A stretch of 52,964 bases of DNA from Nitrospirota bacterium (lineage in GTDB: Bacteria > Nitrospirota > Thermodesulfovibrionia > Thermodesulfovibrionales > UBA6898). The position numbers and the translations under genes were made by a program. Position 1 is the first letter of the stretch; every line of letters begins with the position of its first letter. Location of the stretch: assembly GCA_021783515.1 (NCBI GenBank), contig JAJXTV010000027.1, positions 1 through 52,964 of the forward strand, in the 5' to 3' direction. The notes beneath the pieces were generated by a model, which saw nothing but the letters and a program-made list of their open reading frames with translations, was not told where the DNA came from and did no database searches. This document shows, piece by piece, positions 44,066 through 52,882 of the stretch.

Positions 44066-44407
44066 TCAGAACTTCATCAGCAGTTTCAGCAGTATGAATC
44101 CGGCTGTTGCGGCCAGGAAAACAATGACTGCGGCCAGGGCCAGACGGGATCCCTTGCTCCGGGCCGGCTTTCCGACGGGAAGCGCTTCTCTTTCGACGGC
44201 ACTTTCCCCGGCGAGAGGACTTTCCCTGGCCGCCTCCCTGTCCGCTTGAGGTGAAGCTGCCTGCCCTGGCATCTTGATGTCGAGGAGTTCGGTCACCTTA
44301 AAGTCCTTGTACCGGACTTCCATTCCCCCGCCGGGCATAAGGGCCTTCCCGCAATTCTCGCACGCCTTTTCACCTTTCGTCTCTTTCCCGCAATGAGGGC
44401 ATTTCAT
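44066..44407 (-). CDS. Tail-anchored zinc-ribbon protein
   Basis: 113 aa. N-terminal CPHC ... CENC zinc ribbon, a Gly-rich turn and MEVRYKDFKVTELLDIK segment, a charged linker, and a C-terminal hydrophobic anchor (about 88-110). Opposite orientation to the neighbouring zinc-ribbon protein. Function unknown. Confidence 0.75.
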   Translation of the reverse strand: MKCPHCGKETKGEKACENCGKALMPGGGMEVRYKDFKVTELLDIKMPGQAASPQADREAARESPLAGESAVEREALPVGKPARSKGSRLALAAVIVFLAATAGFILLKLLMKF

Positions 44408-44592
44408 GATGAATATATTCTTTCCTCTCGTTTCGTCATCTCATGAGTATTATAGCAGTCCGCCGGGATTCAGAAAACAGAGGCCATGCCAACGGTTGCA
44501 TTTCCGGTCAGCCCGGCAGTAGAGTACATTATGGGCGGCCGGTCCGCGCATGCGCTGTCGGTGCCGCCCGAAAAGGGAGGGCACAGAAGACC

Positions 44593-45360
44593 ATGTATGT
44601 TGTTTCAGTGTATGATGTCGGGGAGGACAAGGAGCATCAGGCGGAGGCTCTCTCGTCTGCCCTCGGCAAGACCGTGCTCGAAGCCCGGGCACGTCTGAAC
44701 GCGCCGGGAAGCGGACCGTTTGTGGTCGGCGTCTTCGGTAATGCGGAGGCGGCGGACGGTCTTGCGGCCAAACTTCGCGGCGGAGGTTTTCGGGTCGCGA
44801 TGCTGGATGAAGAAGATATCGCGCGGGAGACCGGCGGGTCGCGGGTGAGGAGGTTCGATCTCGGCGAAAAAGAGATGCGCGTCGAATCCTCAGGCGGCGA
44901 AGGTCGCGCGATCGGGTATTCCGAAATCGACCTTATCCTGCGCGGCACCGGCATCAAGAGCAGCACCTCGACCGAAACCACGACAGAGCGATCCTTCAGC
45001 CTCAGCAGGGCGGTTCTGTCAAGCGGGTTGTCGGTGACAAAAACGACGAAGACCGTCCGGGAGGTGACGACCCAGGAGCGGGAGGGCTTCTTCATCCTGT
45101 ATGCGGGAGAGGAGCGGCCTCTTTCCTTCAGGGAAAACAGCCTCATCTACGATTCGCTCGGACCGGCGCGACAACCGGCGCGGTCGGCCAATTTTGCGTT
45201 TCTCCTGGCGGAACTGCGGCGGCATTGTCCGTCCGTCCGGTGTGACGAAAGACTCCTCACACGACCGCGGCAGGCCGCCCTGCTCGGTCCGTCTCTCGAC
45301 CCGGAAGGGCAAATTGCCGTCGCCACCGCCCTGCTCTCAAAGGTGCTGAGGGGGAAGTGA
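44593..45360 (+). CDS. Protein of unknown function
   Basis: 255 aa, no signal peptide or membrane segment. Residues 1-75 have the look of a small alpha/beta domain (YVVSVYDVGED, then LARARL- and VVGVFGNAEAADGLAAKLR-like pieces). A Ser/Thr-rich stretch (SSTSTETTTERSFSLSRA) occupies the middle, and the last third is helical. Start at ATG 44593. I do not recognise the family. Confidence 0.65.
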   Translation: MYVVSVYDVGEDKEHQAEALSSALGKTVLEARARLNAPGSGPFVVGVFGNAEAADGLAAKLRGGGFRVAMLDEEDIARETGGSRVRRFDLGEKEMRVESSGGEGRAIGYSEIDLILRGTGIKSSTSTETTTERSFSLSRAVLSSGLSVTKTTKTVREVTTQEREGFFILYAGEERPLSFRENSLIYDSLGPARQPARSANFAFLLAELRRHCPSVRCDERLLTRPRQAALLGPSLDPEGQIAVATALLSKVLRGK

Positions 45361-45489
45361 TGCAGTCTCGCAGCCCCGAATCTTCAAAGGGCTATGCCGT
45401 CGCCGGACGCGGACTTACTCCTTGCTATTTCGCACTCACTCTTCTACTATAAGAAAACCGCCATGAGAGGAAAAAATGGGATAAAAATT

Positions 45490-45888
45490 ATGCGGCCGGG
45501 CATTCTCGTAATACTTGCGGCCTGCCTGCTTGCGGCCTGTTCCACCGGCGTAACGCGGGCCGAATTCGACAAGACCCTCGAACACTACAACGAACTGGTG
45601 AGATGGAGGGAACTCGACAGGGCGGCCCTTTTTGCGGCACCCTCGGTCTCCGGAGAGTTCAATGCCCGTGTGGAGGACGCACGGAACGCCAGGGTGATCG
45701 AGTACCAGGTGATCGACGTGAAGTACGACGAAAAGGCCCGCGAGGCACTGGCGACTGTCACGTACAAATATTATTCCCTTGCCACCGGCTTGGTGCACGA
45801 AATGAAAGACACCCAGAAATGGAAGTACATCGACCAAAAGGATCTCAAAGGGTGGAGGCTCGAGAGCCTGCTGCCGGAGTTCCGGTAG
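45490..45888 (+). CDS. Small lipoprotein
   Basis: 132 aa from ATG 45490 (ATG 45463 is also open). Signal peptide with lipobox LAAC (Cys at residue 17). The mature part (FDKTLEHYNELVRWRELDRA, then strands ending DLKGWRLESLLPEFR) has the curved-sheet pattern of SnoaL/NTF2-like lipoproteins; that fold call is tentative. GGGA lies eight bases upstream. Confidence 0.72.
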   Translation: MRPGILVILAACLLAACSTGVTRAEFDKTLEHYNELVRWRELDRAALFAAPSVSGEFNARVEDARNARVIEYQVIDVKYDEKAREALATVTYKYYSLATGLVHEMKDTQKWKYIDQKDLKGWRLESLLPEFR

Positions 45889-46043
45889 GGTCTCACCGGC
45901 CCTGCCCACTGCTGTCGCCGTCGCACCCGCAGACTTTCTTATCCGAAGACCCGCGATGCTCTTTCCTGAAAGCAGCGACCCTGCCGGAATCCTGTAGCCG
46001 TCAAGCGGCCGGCAGTTCATCCTCAGGGGCCGCCTCCCCCATT

Positions 46044-46052
46044 TGTTATAAT
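46044..46052 (+). promoter_or_regulatory. Extended -10 promoter of the VOC gene
   Basis: TGTTATAAT, a perfect -10 with TG extension, 48 bp before ATG 46101. No clear -35. Confidence 0.5.
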
Positions 46053-46100
46053 GAGACGAATACCGCGTCTTTTCGGCGTTTCGGAAAGGGAGGGCTCCTC

Positions 46101-46688
46101 ATGATCAGATATAACGGGATTAACCACTTGGCGATGGCGACAGGCGACATGGACTCCACGATCCGCTTCTGGAGGGACCTGCTGGGGATGAGGCTGATAG
46201 CCGGCCTCGGCGGACCGGGTTACCGGCATTATTTCTTCGAAATCTCGGAGAGGGACTCGATCGCCTTTTTCGAGTGGCCGGGGGTGAGGCCGGCAGAGGA
46301 GAAAGAGCAGGGACGGCCGGTTGCCGGCCCGTTCATATTCGATCACGTCTCTTTCGGCGTCGACGACCGGGACGACCTGTGGAGGCTGAAGGACAGGATG
46401 GAGGCGGCGGGCTTCTGGGTATCGGAGGTGATCGACCACGGCTTCATCCATTCGATCTACTCCTTCGACCCTAACGGCGTCCCGATCGAGTTCAGCTGGA
46501 GCGTAGAGGGAGTGGACATACGCAGGATCCCGCGGATAGCGGACTCGGCCCCCTCCGAAATCTGCCGGGAGGGAAGCGAGCCGCGCGAAGAAAAGTGGCC
46601 TGACGTGACAAACCCGACGCCGGAAAACGACAAGAAGGTCTACCCGGGAGCCGGCTCCGAACTCTTTCATGGAACGGTCAGGCAATGA
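46101..46688 (+). CDS. VOC-family (glyoxalase-like) protein
   Basis: 195 aa. A vicinal-oxygen-chelate fold with likely metal ligands H in INHLAMATGD, E in FFEW, H in DHVSFGVDD and E in IEFSW. A C-terminal extension of about 50 residues is not conserved. ATG with GGGAGGG upstream. It overlaps the metallophosphoesterase gene by four bases (ATGA), so the two are co-translated. Substrate unknown. Confidence 0.83.
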   Translation: MIRYNGINHLAMATGDMDSTIRFWRDLLGMRLIAGLGGPGYRHYFFEISERDSIAFFEWPGVRPAEEKEQGRPVAGPFIFDHVSFGVDDRDDLWRLKDRMEAAGFWVSEVIDHGFIHSIYSFDPNGVPIEFSWSVEGVDIRRIPRIADSAPSEICREGSEPREEKWPDVTNPTPENDKKVYPGAGSELFHGTVRQ

Positions 46689-47830
46689 GTCTCTTTCTGT
46701 TCGTCTTCTTCCTCCTCTACACGCTGATGCATGTGTATGCCTTTTCGAGAGCGCGGGCGGCCCTTTCCTTCGGAATTACGGCGGGGCTTCTGTTGGCCTT
46801 CTTTATGCTTTTGATGATCGCAACCCCCATTCTCGTGCGCGCACTCGAACGAGCGGGACTCGAAGCCCCCGCGAGGGCGGCCGCCTATATCGGGTATACC
46901 TGGCTTGGGCTCCTCTTCCTCTTTTCATCGTATTCTATCTGTATCGATGTATATCGTGCTGCTCTTTATGCCGCCGGATATCTGGCGCATAAAGATTCCT
47001 CCGCCTTTATGCCGTCTGCGCGCGCTGTCTTTCTCGTTCCGTTCCTGCTATCGGTCACCACGTCGGTCTACGGCTATTTCGAGGCGCTCGATATCCGGCC
47101 CGAGCGGATCGTCATTCAGACGGCGAAGCTCCCTGCGGGGATCGACAGGCTCAGGATCGTCCAGATATCGGATGTCCACCTCGGCCTGATCGTGAGGCAG
47201 GAAAGGCTGAAGAGAATCATGGATATCGTGAAGGCGGCGAAGCCGGACGTCTTTGTGTCGACCGGTGATCTCGTCGACGGCGACGTCTACGAGATGGACG
47301 GGCTGAGCGATCTTCTCAGGGAGGTCAATCCCCGGTTCGGGAAGTATGCGGTGACCGGCAATCACGAGTTTTTTGCCGGGATCGGGCAGGCGACCCTGTT
47401 CATCGAAAAGTCCGGATTCAGACTTCTCAGGGGAGAACGCGTCGAAGGCACGATCAATGTCGCCGGCGTCGACGATCCGGCAGGAAGAAGCTTGGGGCTC
47501 GGCAGGCCGGTCGATGAGAAGGAGCTGCTCTCGGAGCTGCCGCGCGACACGTTCACCCTTTTTCTCAAACACAGGCCGCTTGTGGACCCGGAAGCGAAGG
47601 GCCTTTTCGACCTTCAGCTCTCAGGACACGTCCATAAGGGCCAGATATTCCCCTTCACGGTGCTGACATGGCTCTATTATCCGGTCCTTTCTGGACTGGC
47701 AGACGAGGGGAACCATTCCTTTTTGTACGTCAGCAGAGGCACGGGAACATGGGGGCCACCGATACGGTTTCTGGCGCCGCCGGAGGTGACGGTCATCGAC
47801 GTGGTACGCGCGGGGTCTCCGGCGTCCTGA
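46685..47830 (+). CDS. Membrane-anchored metallophosphoesterase (YkuE/YaeI-like)
   Basis: 381 aa. Four N-terminal hydrophobic segments, then a calcineurin-like domain with the five motifs ISDVHLGLI, STGDLVDGD, TGNHEFFAG, LKHRP and SGHVHKGQIFP supplying binuclear metal ligands. Related enzymes act on lipid-linked substrates such as UDP-diacylglucosamine. The ATG overlaps the VOC stop (ATGA). A tiered hairpin follows the stop. Confidence 0.88.
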   Translation: MSLFLFVFFLLYTLMHVYAFSRARAALSFGITAGLLLAFFMLLMIATPILVRALERAGLEAPARAAAYIGYTWLGLLFLFSSYSICIDVYRAALYAAGYLAHKDSSAFMPSARAVFLVPFLLSVTTSVYGYFEALDIRPERIVIQTAKLPAGIDRLRIVQISDVHLGLIVRQERLKRIMDIVKAAKPDVFVSTGDLVDGDVYEMDGLSDLLREVNPRFGKYAVTGNHEFFAGIGQATLFIEKSGFRLLRGERVEGTINVAGVDDPAGRSLGLGRPVDEKELLSELPRDTFTLFLKHRPLVDPEAKGLFDLQLSGHVHKGQIFPFTVLTWLYYPVLSGLADEGNHSFLYVSRGTGTWGPPIRFLAPPEVTVIDVVRAGSPAS

Positions 47831-47863
47831 CCGGATGTGAAGAGCCGGGCAATAAAGAAATGA

Positions 47864-47934
47864 AAAAGGCCTTGCCGGTGCGCCGATCCCCATGGCCCCT
47901 CGATGTGAGGGGCAACGCACCGACAAGGCCTTTT
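47864..47934 (+). terminator. Two-tier hairpin after the metallophosphoesterase gene
   Basis: AAAAGGCCTTG and CGGTGCG pair with CGCACCG and CAAGGCCTTTT, leaving one bulged base on each side. Inside lies a second hairpin GCCCCTC-GATGT-GAGGGGC. Only four T residues follow. It is larger than a usual terminator and could be a small structured RNA. Confidence 0.6.
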
Positions 47935-48295
47935 CCCCCGGTAGGTTATTACAACCTGCCGGCCCCGATAGTACCACCCTCCATAAACAACCCTCGCCGT
48001 ACGTTATTTCTAATAAGCAAACACAATGCCAGAAAGGCCTGAATACTAACTCCCTGATTTAGCGCATTTCTTCCTCGGCCCCGTGTGCGGGAGAATAAAG
48101 AAGTTAAATGATAGGCGTATATAAAATAGAGGGTCGGCAGCTTTACCGGCAAAGTCGACAGCGTGAGAATCCTAAGTTGATGTTGTGAATTGTCTGCACT
48201 TATGGTAGATTTGTTCTGGCTGTTCCGGGAAGTGCTCTTTCCCCGGGCAGAGAGCAGGAAATATAATGCCATCTTCTCATGAAGGGAGACGATCA
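47935..48295. other. 361-bp intergenic region, no gene seen
   Basis: Lower G+C than its surroundings. It contains a short CCCGTGTGCGGGA hairpin near 48080, a CTTTACCGGCAAAG inverted repeat near 48140, and TATAAT at 48262-48267, which could serve the YIP1 gene. No ORF with family resemblance was found. Confidence 0.4.
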
Positions 48296-49021
48296 ATGGA
48301 AACAAAGGGAGTGAATCTGGGGGCAGTTCCGCAGACCGCGATGAAGGTGCTGACTTCGCCCGCGGCGTTTTTCAGGGAGATGCCGAAGACGGGGGGATTT
48401 ATCGACCCGCTTGTGTTTGCGGTGGCGTTGGGAGTAGTGGGCGGCGTCGTTCACGCAGTCGTGCAGGCGATCAAATTCCATTTTGTGGCGGGCATTGCCG
48501 GATTCATCGGGTCGATCGTAATATTTCCGATCGTGATCGCCATTGCAAGCTTCATCGGCGCTGCGATCCTGTTTTTTATCTGGCAATTCATGGGATCCAA
48601 GGAATCGTACGAGACGGCGTACCGCTGCTGCGCCTATCTTATGGCCCTTTCTCCTCTCCAGGCAGCCCTCACCCTTATCCCGTTTATCGGCATGGCGATC
48701 TTTCTTGTGATTCAACTGTACTATATCGTCATGGCAAGCGTCGAGGTCCACTCCATCCCTTCGGAAAAAGCATGGCGCGTATTCGGCATTATCGCCGCGG
48801 TCCTTATTCTCCTTAATGTAAGCGCTGAATTCGCCGCAAGAAGGGCCGTTAACCGGTTTGGCGAAGCGTCGAAGGAGATGCAGAAGGCTGCGGAGGATAT
48901 GCAGAAGCAGGCCGAGCAGATGCAACAGCAGATGCAACAAAAAGCTGATGAGGGGAAAAAAGCTGCGGAAGAGGCCCGGAAGCAGCTCGAGGAGATGCAG
49001 AAGCAAAACGGGAAGCAGTAA
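48296..49021 (+). CDS. YIP1-family membrane protein with coiled-coil tail
   Basis: 241 aa. The YIP1 domain has five hydrophobic segments between about residues 35 and 185, with the typical SPAAFFREMPKTGGFIDPLV start. The C-terminal 50 residues are a Gln/Lys/Glu-rich coiled coil (EMQKAAEDMQKQAEQMQQQM and so on) that should project into the cytoplasm. ATG behind GAAGGGAG. Function in bacteria unknown. A clean terminator follows. Confidence 0.82.
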   Translation: METKGVNLGAVPQTAMKVLTSPAAFFREMPKTGGFIDPLVFAVALGVVGGVVHAVVQAIKFHFVAGIAGFIGSIVIFPIVIAIASFIGAAILFFIWQFMGSKESYETAYRCCAYLMALSPLQAALTLIPFIGMAIFLVIQLYYIVMASVEVHSIPSEKAWRVFGIIAAVLILLNVSAEFAARRAVNRFGEASKEMQKAAEDMQKQAEQMQQQMQQKADEGKKAAEEARKQLEEMQKQNGKQ

Positions 49022-49036
49022 GTTCGCATCCCGGAG

Positions 49037-49078
49037 AGCCCGTCCACTCCGCGAGAGGGCGGAGGGGCGGGCTTTTTT
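49037..49078 (+). terminator. Terminator of the YIP1 gene
   Basis: AGCCCG ... CGGGCT with an inner CTCCGC/GCGGAG-type stem, followed by TTTTTT at 49073-49078. It starts 16 bp after the stop. Confidence 0.85.
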
Positions 49079-49127
49079 GTTCGGAGCGGGATACGCGCTG
49101 GTCTGTTGCCGGGCGCTTGCCGCGCTA

Positions 49128-51035
49128 TTAGAGCTTCAGTCTCCTGTCGCGCAGAGACGAGGCGGAATGCTTGAAATCGAACCCGTCGGCGACGGTCTTG
49201 CCGCAGATGCGGTTGAGGGTCGACGCAACAGTCGGCAGGTCGTCGTCGAAGTCGCCGTGATGAAGGGAGGTCGAGGTCCTCGTCTCGGGTGATTTGATCC
49301 ATTCGACACTGCCCTTTGTTTGTCCCTCCAGCGCCTCTATTTCACTTTTGGCAAATTTTTCCATGCCGAGGATCGGCTCCCCGTCGCTAAACAGAGGGAT
49401 ATGCGCCTTCTTCTCGAATGCGTTCGAAACGAGATACAGAAGCGACTTGTGGTAAATACCGCCGCAATTATCATCCTGCTCCACTTTGTCCGTCAGGGTG
49501 TACAGCGCGAATTGCCGGATCCGGTTGTCCCGTATAGCCGGCAGGTAGGTTTCCCGGAAGAGCGCGACCGTGCATGCCGGCGCCCACAGGGTGCAGGACC
49601 TGACAGCAACGTTTTTTTCAGCCAGGTGCCGGATGAGCGGCGCATGGAATATGCTCCCCGCGCTGTGGCCGACGATGTGGACTTCGGCCGCCGGGTTTTT
49701 TACAAGGAACCCTGCGAGGCGGTCCGCCGCATACCGTGCGCCGCCGTCCTCCCCGGTCGTTGCGGCCAGCGCATTTTCCTTCATCTCGGTCCATTCGGCC
49801 TTGCCTGTCAGAGCGCGCGCGACAGGCTCCAGGAGGTCGTCCAGACGATCGAGCATGAAGTCTTTGGTTGCGTCAAGCACGCCCTCCGGACGGCGGCGGC
49901 GCACAGCGTCCTGCAACATATATTTGAGCGTCGACCAGTAGTCGCTGTGCCAGATAAACGATATCGGATAGACCTCGGCCTGAATGAGCGCGGGCAGATA
50001 ATCGGCAAGCCGCTGGACCGCCGACGTCTCGTCCACCAGGCCGCCGTGGGCATAGAGAAGGATGCGCTTCCGTTTCCATTTGCCTGTAACGTCAGGAATA
50101 TATGTATTGAAGATATGATCGACGTCTTCCTCCCCCGTTCCGTACGTACCGTTGGGGGTTAAGACGCCGTTATTGCCAAGGCTTACGATATGGCGGCGCA
50201 ATTCATAATTGCCCTGCGCATCGGTGTGAGAGGTGAGGGCCGAGTGACGGATGGAGACCGACTCCTCGTTCCTTATTATGACGGGAGCGCCGAGCCGAGC
50301 CACCCAGACATCGGTGCCGTTGCCCAGCCAGTCATCGTAGCTGATCTTCCCCAATCCACCCTTCCCCCACTTCGTCCCCCATGAATTTTGTATCCAAAAC
50401 CCGGTCTCATCGAACGCGACGAGCGCAAAGGCATGAGCGCCGAGAATCTCGTCCCCTTTCGGAATGGCGCCGTCGGCTTTCACTGTTTCCCAGCCGGAAT
50501 GGACGGTCGCGCTTGCATACAGGATCCCGACCTCCGCAAGCGCGCCGTGCATCGCCGCAAGGTCTTTGTGGTTGACGCGGTAATAGGCGCCGAGCGGCCG
50601 GGTTGAAGCGTCCTTCGCTACGGAGGGCGTTATGCCGCCGGCTTGCTCCCACAGTATTCGCGTGCTGACGCCGTGTTTATGCCAGCCCTTCATAGCGCCG
50701 CGAGGACTCGACCCGTCGTATTTTTCGCCCGGCCATTCGTCGTACCTCTTCGCCAGCTGATAGAGCATATGGGGACTTACCTCTCGCCTGTCCGGCACGA
50801 CCTTCCTCGCCCGCAAGAGATAATGGACCACCGTCGCCAGCCCGTACCCCGTGCACGCTCCCTCCGTCCCCTGGTTAAGCACCGGGACCCTGAACTTCAG
50901 GTAGTCGGTCAACGCTATTCTTACAGGCACTTCCACCAGGGTCGCCTGATACATCTTGTCCCTGAAGTCGAGCGTATCAGGCCGGACATTCAGTTTCCTC
51001 CCCGTCGCTGTTCTCCGTTTCAGCTCTCTGCTCAC
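49128..51035 (-). CDS. Papain-like (C1) peptidase fused to an alpha/beta hydrolase
   Basis: 635 aa, no signal peptide. The N-terminal half is a C1 peptidase: oxyanion Q55 and catalytic C61 in LNQGTEGACTGYGLA, H201 in GAHAFALVAFD and N217 in WIQNSWGTKWGKGG. No inhibitory pro-domain is obvious. The C-terminal half (about 320-600) is a serine hydrolase: LLYAHGGLVDE (oxyanion loop) and the nucleophile elbow VGHSAGS with S458. Its likely His is in the late SLHHGDFDDD. The first ATG at 51035 lacks a strong site. It runs with comM, 52 bp downstream. The pairing of two hydrolase types is unusual. Confidence 0.83.
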   Translation of the reverse strand: MSRELKRRTATGRKLNVRPDTLDFRDKMYQATLVEVPVRIALTDYLKFRVPVLNQGTEGACTGYGLATVVHYLLRARKVVPDRREVSPHMLYQLAKRYDEWPGEKYDGSSPRGAMKGWHKHGVSTRILWEQAGGITPSVAKDASTRPLGAYYRVNHKDLAAMHGALAEVGILYASATVHSGWETVKADGAIPKGDEILGAHAFALVAFDETGFWIQNSWGTKWGKGGLGKISYDDWLGNGTDVWVARLGAPVIIRNEESVSIRHSALTSHTDAQGNYELRRHIVSLGNNGVLTPNGTYGTGEEDVDHIFNTYIPDVTGKWKRKRILLYAHGGLVDETSAVQRLADYLPALIQAEVYPISFIWHSDYWSTLKYMLQDAVRRRRPEGVLDATKDFMLDRLDDLLEPVARALTGKAEWTEMKENALAATTGEDGGARYAADRLAGFLVKNPAAEVHIVGHSAGSIFHAPLIRHLAEKNVAVRSCTLWAPACTVALFRETYLPAIRDNRIRQFALYTLTDKVEQDDNCGGIYHKSLLYLVSNAFEKKAHIPLFSDGEPILGMEKFAKSEIEALEGQTKGSVEWIKSPETRTSTSLHHGDFDDDLPTVASTLNRICGKTVADGFDFKHSASSLRDRRLKL

Positions 51036-51087
51036 TGGCCCTCCTTCACGTGGTGTCTCAATTGCATAAAGGGGAAGAAAAGCCGCC

Positions 51088-52620
51088 TCATCCCTGCGCC
51101 CTGTCCAAAGTCCGGTACTGAATCGCCTCGGAGATATGGTGGGACCCGATCGCCTCCGATCCTTCGAGGTCGGCGATCGTCCGGGAGAGCTTCAGTATCC
51201 TCGCATACGCCCTTGCGGAAAGGCCGAGCTTCTGCATCGCCGCTTCGAGAAGGGAGAGGGCGTCTTCTTTCAGCCTGCAGTATTTCTTGATATGCCGCGT
51301 CTTCATCTGCCCGTTGCAGTAAATCTTTTCGCCCTGAAACCGGCCGAGCTGGACGTCGCGCGTGGCGACCACCCGCAAGCGGATATCCTCGGACTTCTCC
51401 CCTGTATAATCGGCCGACAGCTCCTTGTAGGGTACGGCCGGCACCTCGATATGAATGTCGATCCTGTCGAGCAGCGGGCCGGATATCTTCCGTCGGTAAC
51501 GGTAGATCTGTCCCGGCGTGCAGGTGCACTGGTGGCGCGGGTCGGAGAAATATCCGCAGGGGCATGGGTTCATCGCCGCCACGAGCATGAAGGAGGCCGG
51601 ATAGGTGATCGACGCCACCGCCCGGGAGACCGTTACCTCTCCGTTTTCGAGAGGCTGGCGCAGCACCTCGAGCGCGTTTCTCTTGAACTCGGGGATTTCG
51701 TCGAGGAAGAGCACACCGTGATGCGCCAGGCTCACCTCGCCCGGTTTCGGTATCTGACCGCCCCCGATCAGGGCGACGTCCGAGATGGAATGATGGGGCG
51801 AACGGAACGGCCTCGTCGCCAGGAGCGGCTGGTCGTCCCTCAAAAGCCCCGCAATACTGTGGATCCGCGTCGTCTCGAGCGCCTCGTCGAAGGTCATGTT
51901 CGGGAGGATCGTCGCAAGCCGCTTCGAAAGCATCGTCTTGCCCGAGCCGGGCGGGCCTACGAGAAGGACGTTGTGGCCGCCTGCCGCCGCCACCTCGAGG
52001 GCCCTCTTTGCGTGCTCCTGTCCCTTCACCTCCGAAAAATCGTCTTCATACGCGGAGTGGACCTTCATCGTCTCGGCGATATCGATCATGTAGGGAACAG
52101 GAGAGGCAGAGCCCGTCAGAAAATCGACTACCTCCGGCAGGCTCTTCATCCCGAACACCCTCACCCCGCTTACGACCGCAGCCTCGGGGGCATTTTCGGC
52201 CGGCAGGATAATCCCCCTCAGTCCGGCGTTCCTCACCATGAGCGCCATCGACAGCGCTCCCCTCACCGGTTTCATCCTCCCGTCGAGCGAGAGCTCCCCG
52301 GTGAACAAATATCCGTCGACGGAGGCCTGCTCGATCAGTCCTTCCGAGGCGATGATCCCCACGGCGATCGGAAGGTCGAAGGCCGACCCCTCTTTCTTGA
52401 GATCGGCAGGCGCGAGGTTGACCGTGATCTGTTTGAGCGGAAAATTGAAGCCGATGTTTTTCAGTGAGGCCCTCACCCTGTCGCGGCTCTCCTTTACCGC
52501 GGCGTCGGGAAGACCGACCATCGAGAAATGGGGGAGGCCCCGCGAAGAAATGTCCACCTCGACTTCGACCTGGAAGGCCTCGATCCCTATGACGCTTGCG
52601 CTCAGTATCTTTGAAAGCAT
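51088..52620 (-). CDS. comM: Mg-chelatase-like AAA+ ATPase ComM/YifB
   Basis: 510 aa. An N-terminal Lon-protease-like domain ([20 protein letters not shown] onward) precedes an AAA+ module with Walker [15 protein letters not shown], Walker [11 protein letters not shown] and the Cys-rich loop [15 protein letters not shown]. ComM is a branch-migration helicase for integrating transformed DNA in naturally competent species. ATG at 52620 lies against an inverted repeat (52623-52653) and has no visible Shine-Dalgarno. Confidence 0.94.
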   Translation of the reverse strand: MLSKILSASVIGIEAFQVEVEVDISSRGLPHFSMVGLPDAAVKESRDRVRASLKNIGFNFPLKQITVNLAPADLKKEGSAFDLPIAVGIIASEGLIEQASVDGYLFTGELSLDGRMKPVRGALSMALMVRNAGLRGIILPAENAPEAAVVSGVRVFGMKSLPEVVDFLTGSASPVPYMIDIAETMKVHSAYEDDFSEVKGQEHAKRALEVAAAGGHNVLLVGPPGSGKTMLSKRLATILPNMTFDEALETTRIHSIAGLLRDDQPLLATRPFRSPHHSISDVALIGGGQIPKPGEVSLAHHGVLFLDEIPEFKRNALEVLRQPLENGEVTVSRAVASITYPASFMLVAAMNPCPCGYFSDPRHQCTCTPGQIYRYRRKISGPLLDRIDIHIEVPAVPYKELSADYTGEKSEDIRLRVVATRDVQLGRFQGEKIYCNGQMKTRHIKKYCRLKEDALSLLEAAMQKLGLSARAYARILKLSRTIADLEGSEAIGSHHISEAIQYRTLDRAQG

Positions 52621-52622
52621 GG

Positions 52623-52653
52623 CTTAAAGTGGTTTTGACAATCCCCACTTAAG
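52623..52653. promoter_or_regulatory. Inverted repeat abutting the comM start
   Basis: CTTAAAGTGG and CCACTTAAG (one bulged A) flank a 12-base centre containing TTGACA on the plus strand. As RNA it would form a hairpin ending three bases before the comM ATG, in the place a ribosome site should be. It may be an operator or a translation switch. The rest of 52654-52837 shows no gene. Confidence 0.45.
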
Positions 52654-52837
52654 GCTAGCATGGAAGCTCCTGCCGGATCAAGCCCTTTTTTGATGCACAA
52701 CAGCCGATGCAGGACATGAGGGGCCGGTATTCCGGATGCGAAGTTGCAGGGCACGCTGAGGGTCTATGTGGGCGGTAGGTTCAACCTGACTGGCTGTGCC
52801 CGCCTGGGGCGGTCCGGTCGACAGGGCGGAAAACAGC

Positions 52838-52865
52838 AAAAAAAAGGCCCCGGAAGGGGCCTTTT
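52838..52865 (-). terminator. Terminator of the gene entering from the right edge
   Basis: On the minus strand AAAAGGCCCC-TTCC-GGGGCCTTTT forms a 10-bp stem and is followed by a run of T residues (eight in all from 52845 to 52838). It lies 17 bp after the stop at 52883. Confidence 0.85.
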
Positions 52866-52882
52866 CCCTGGCTAGGGAGGAC

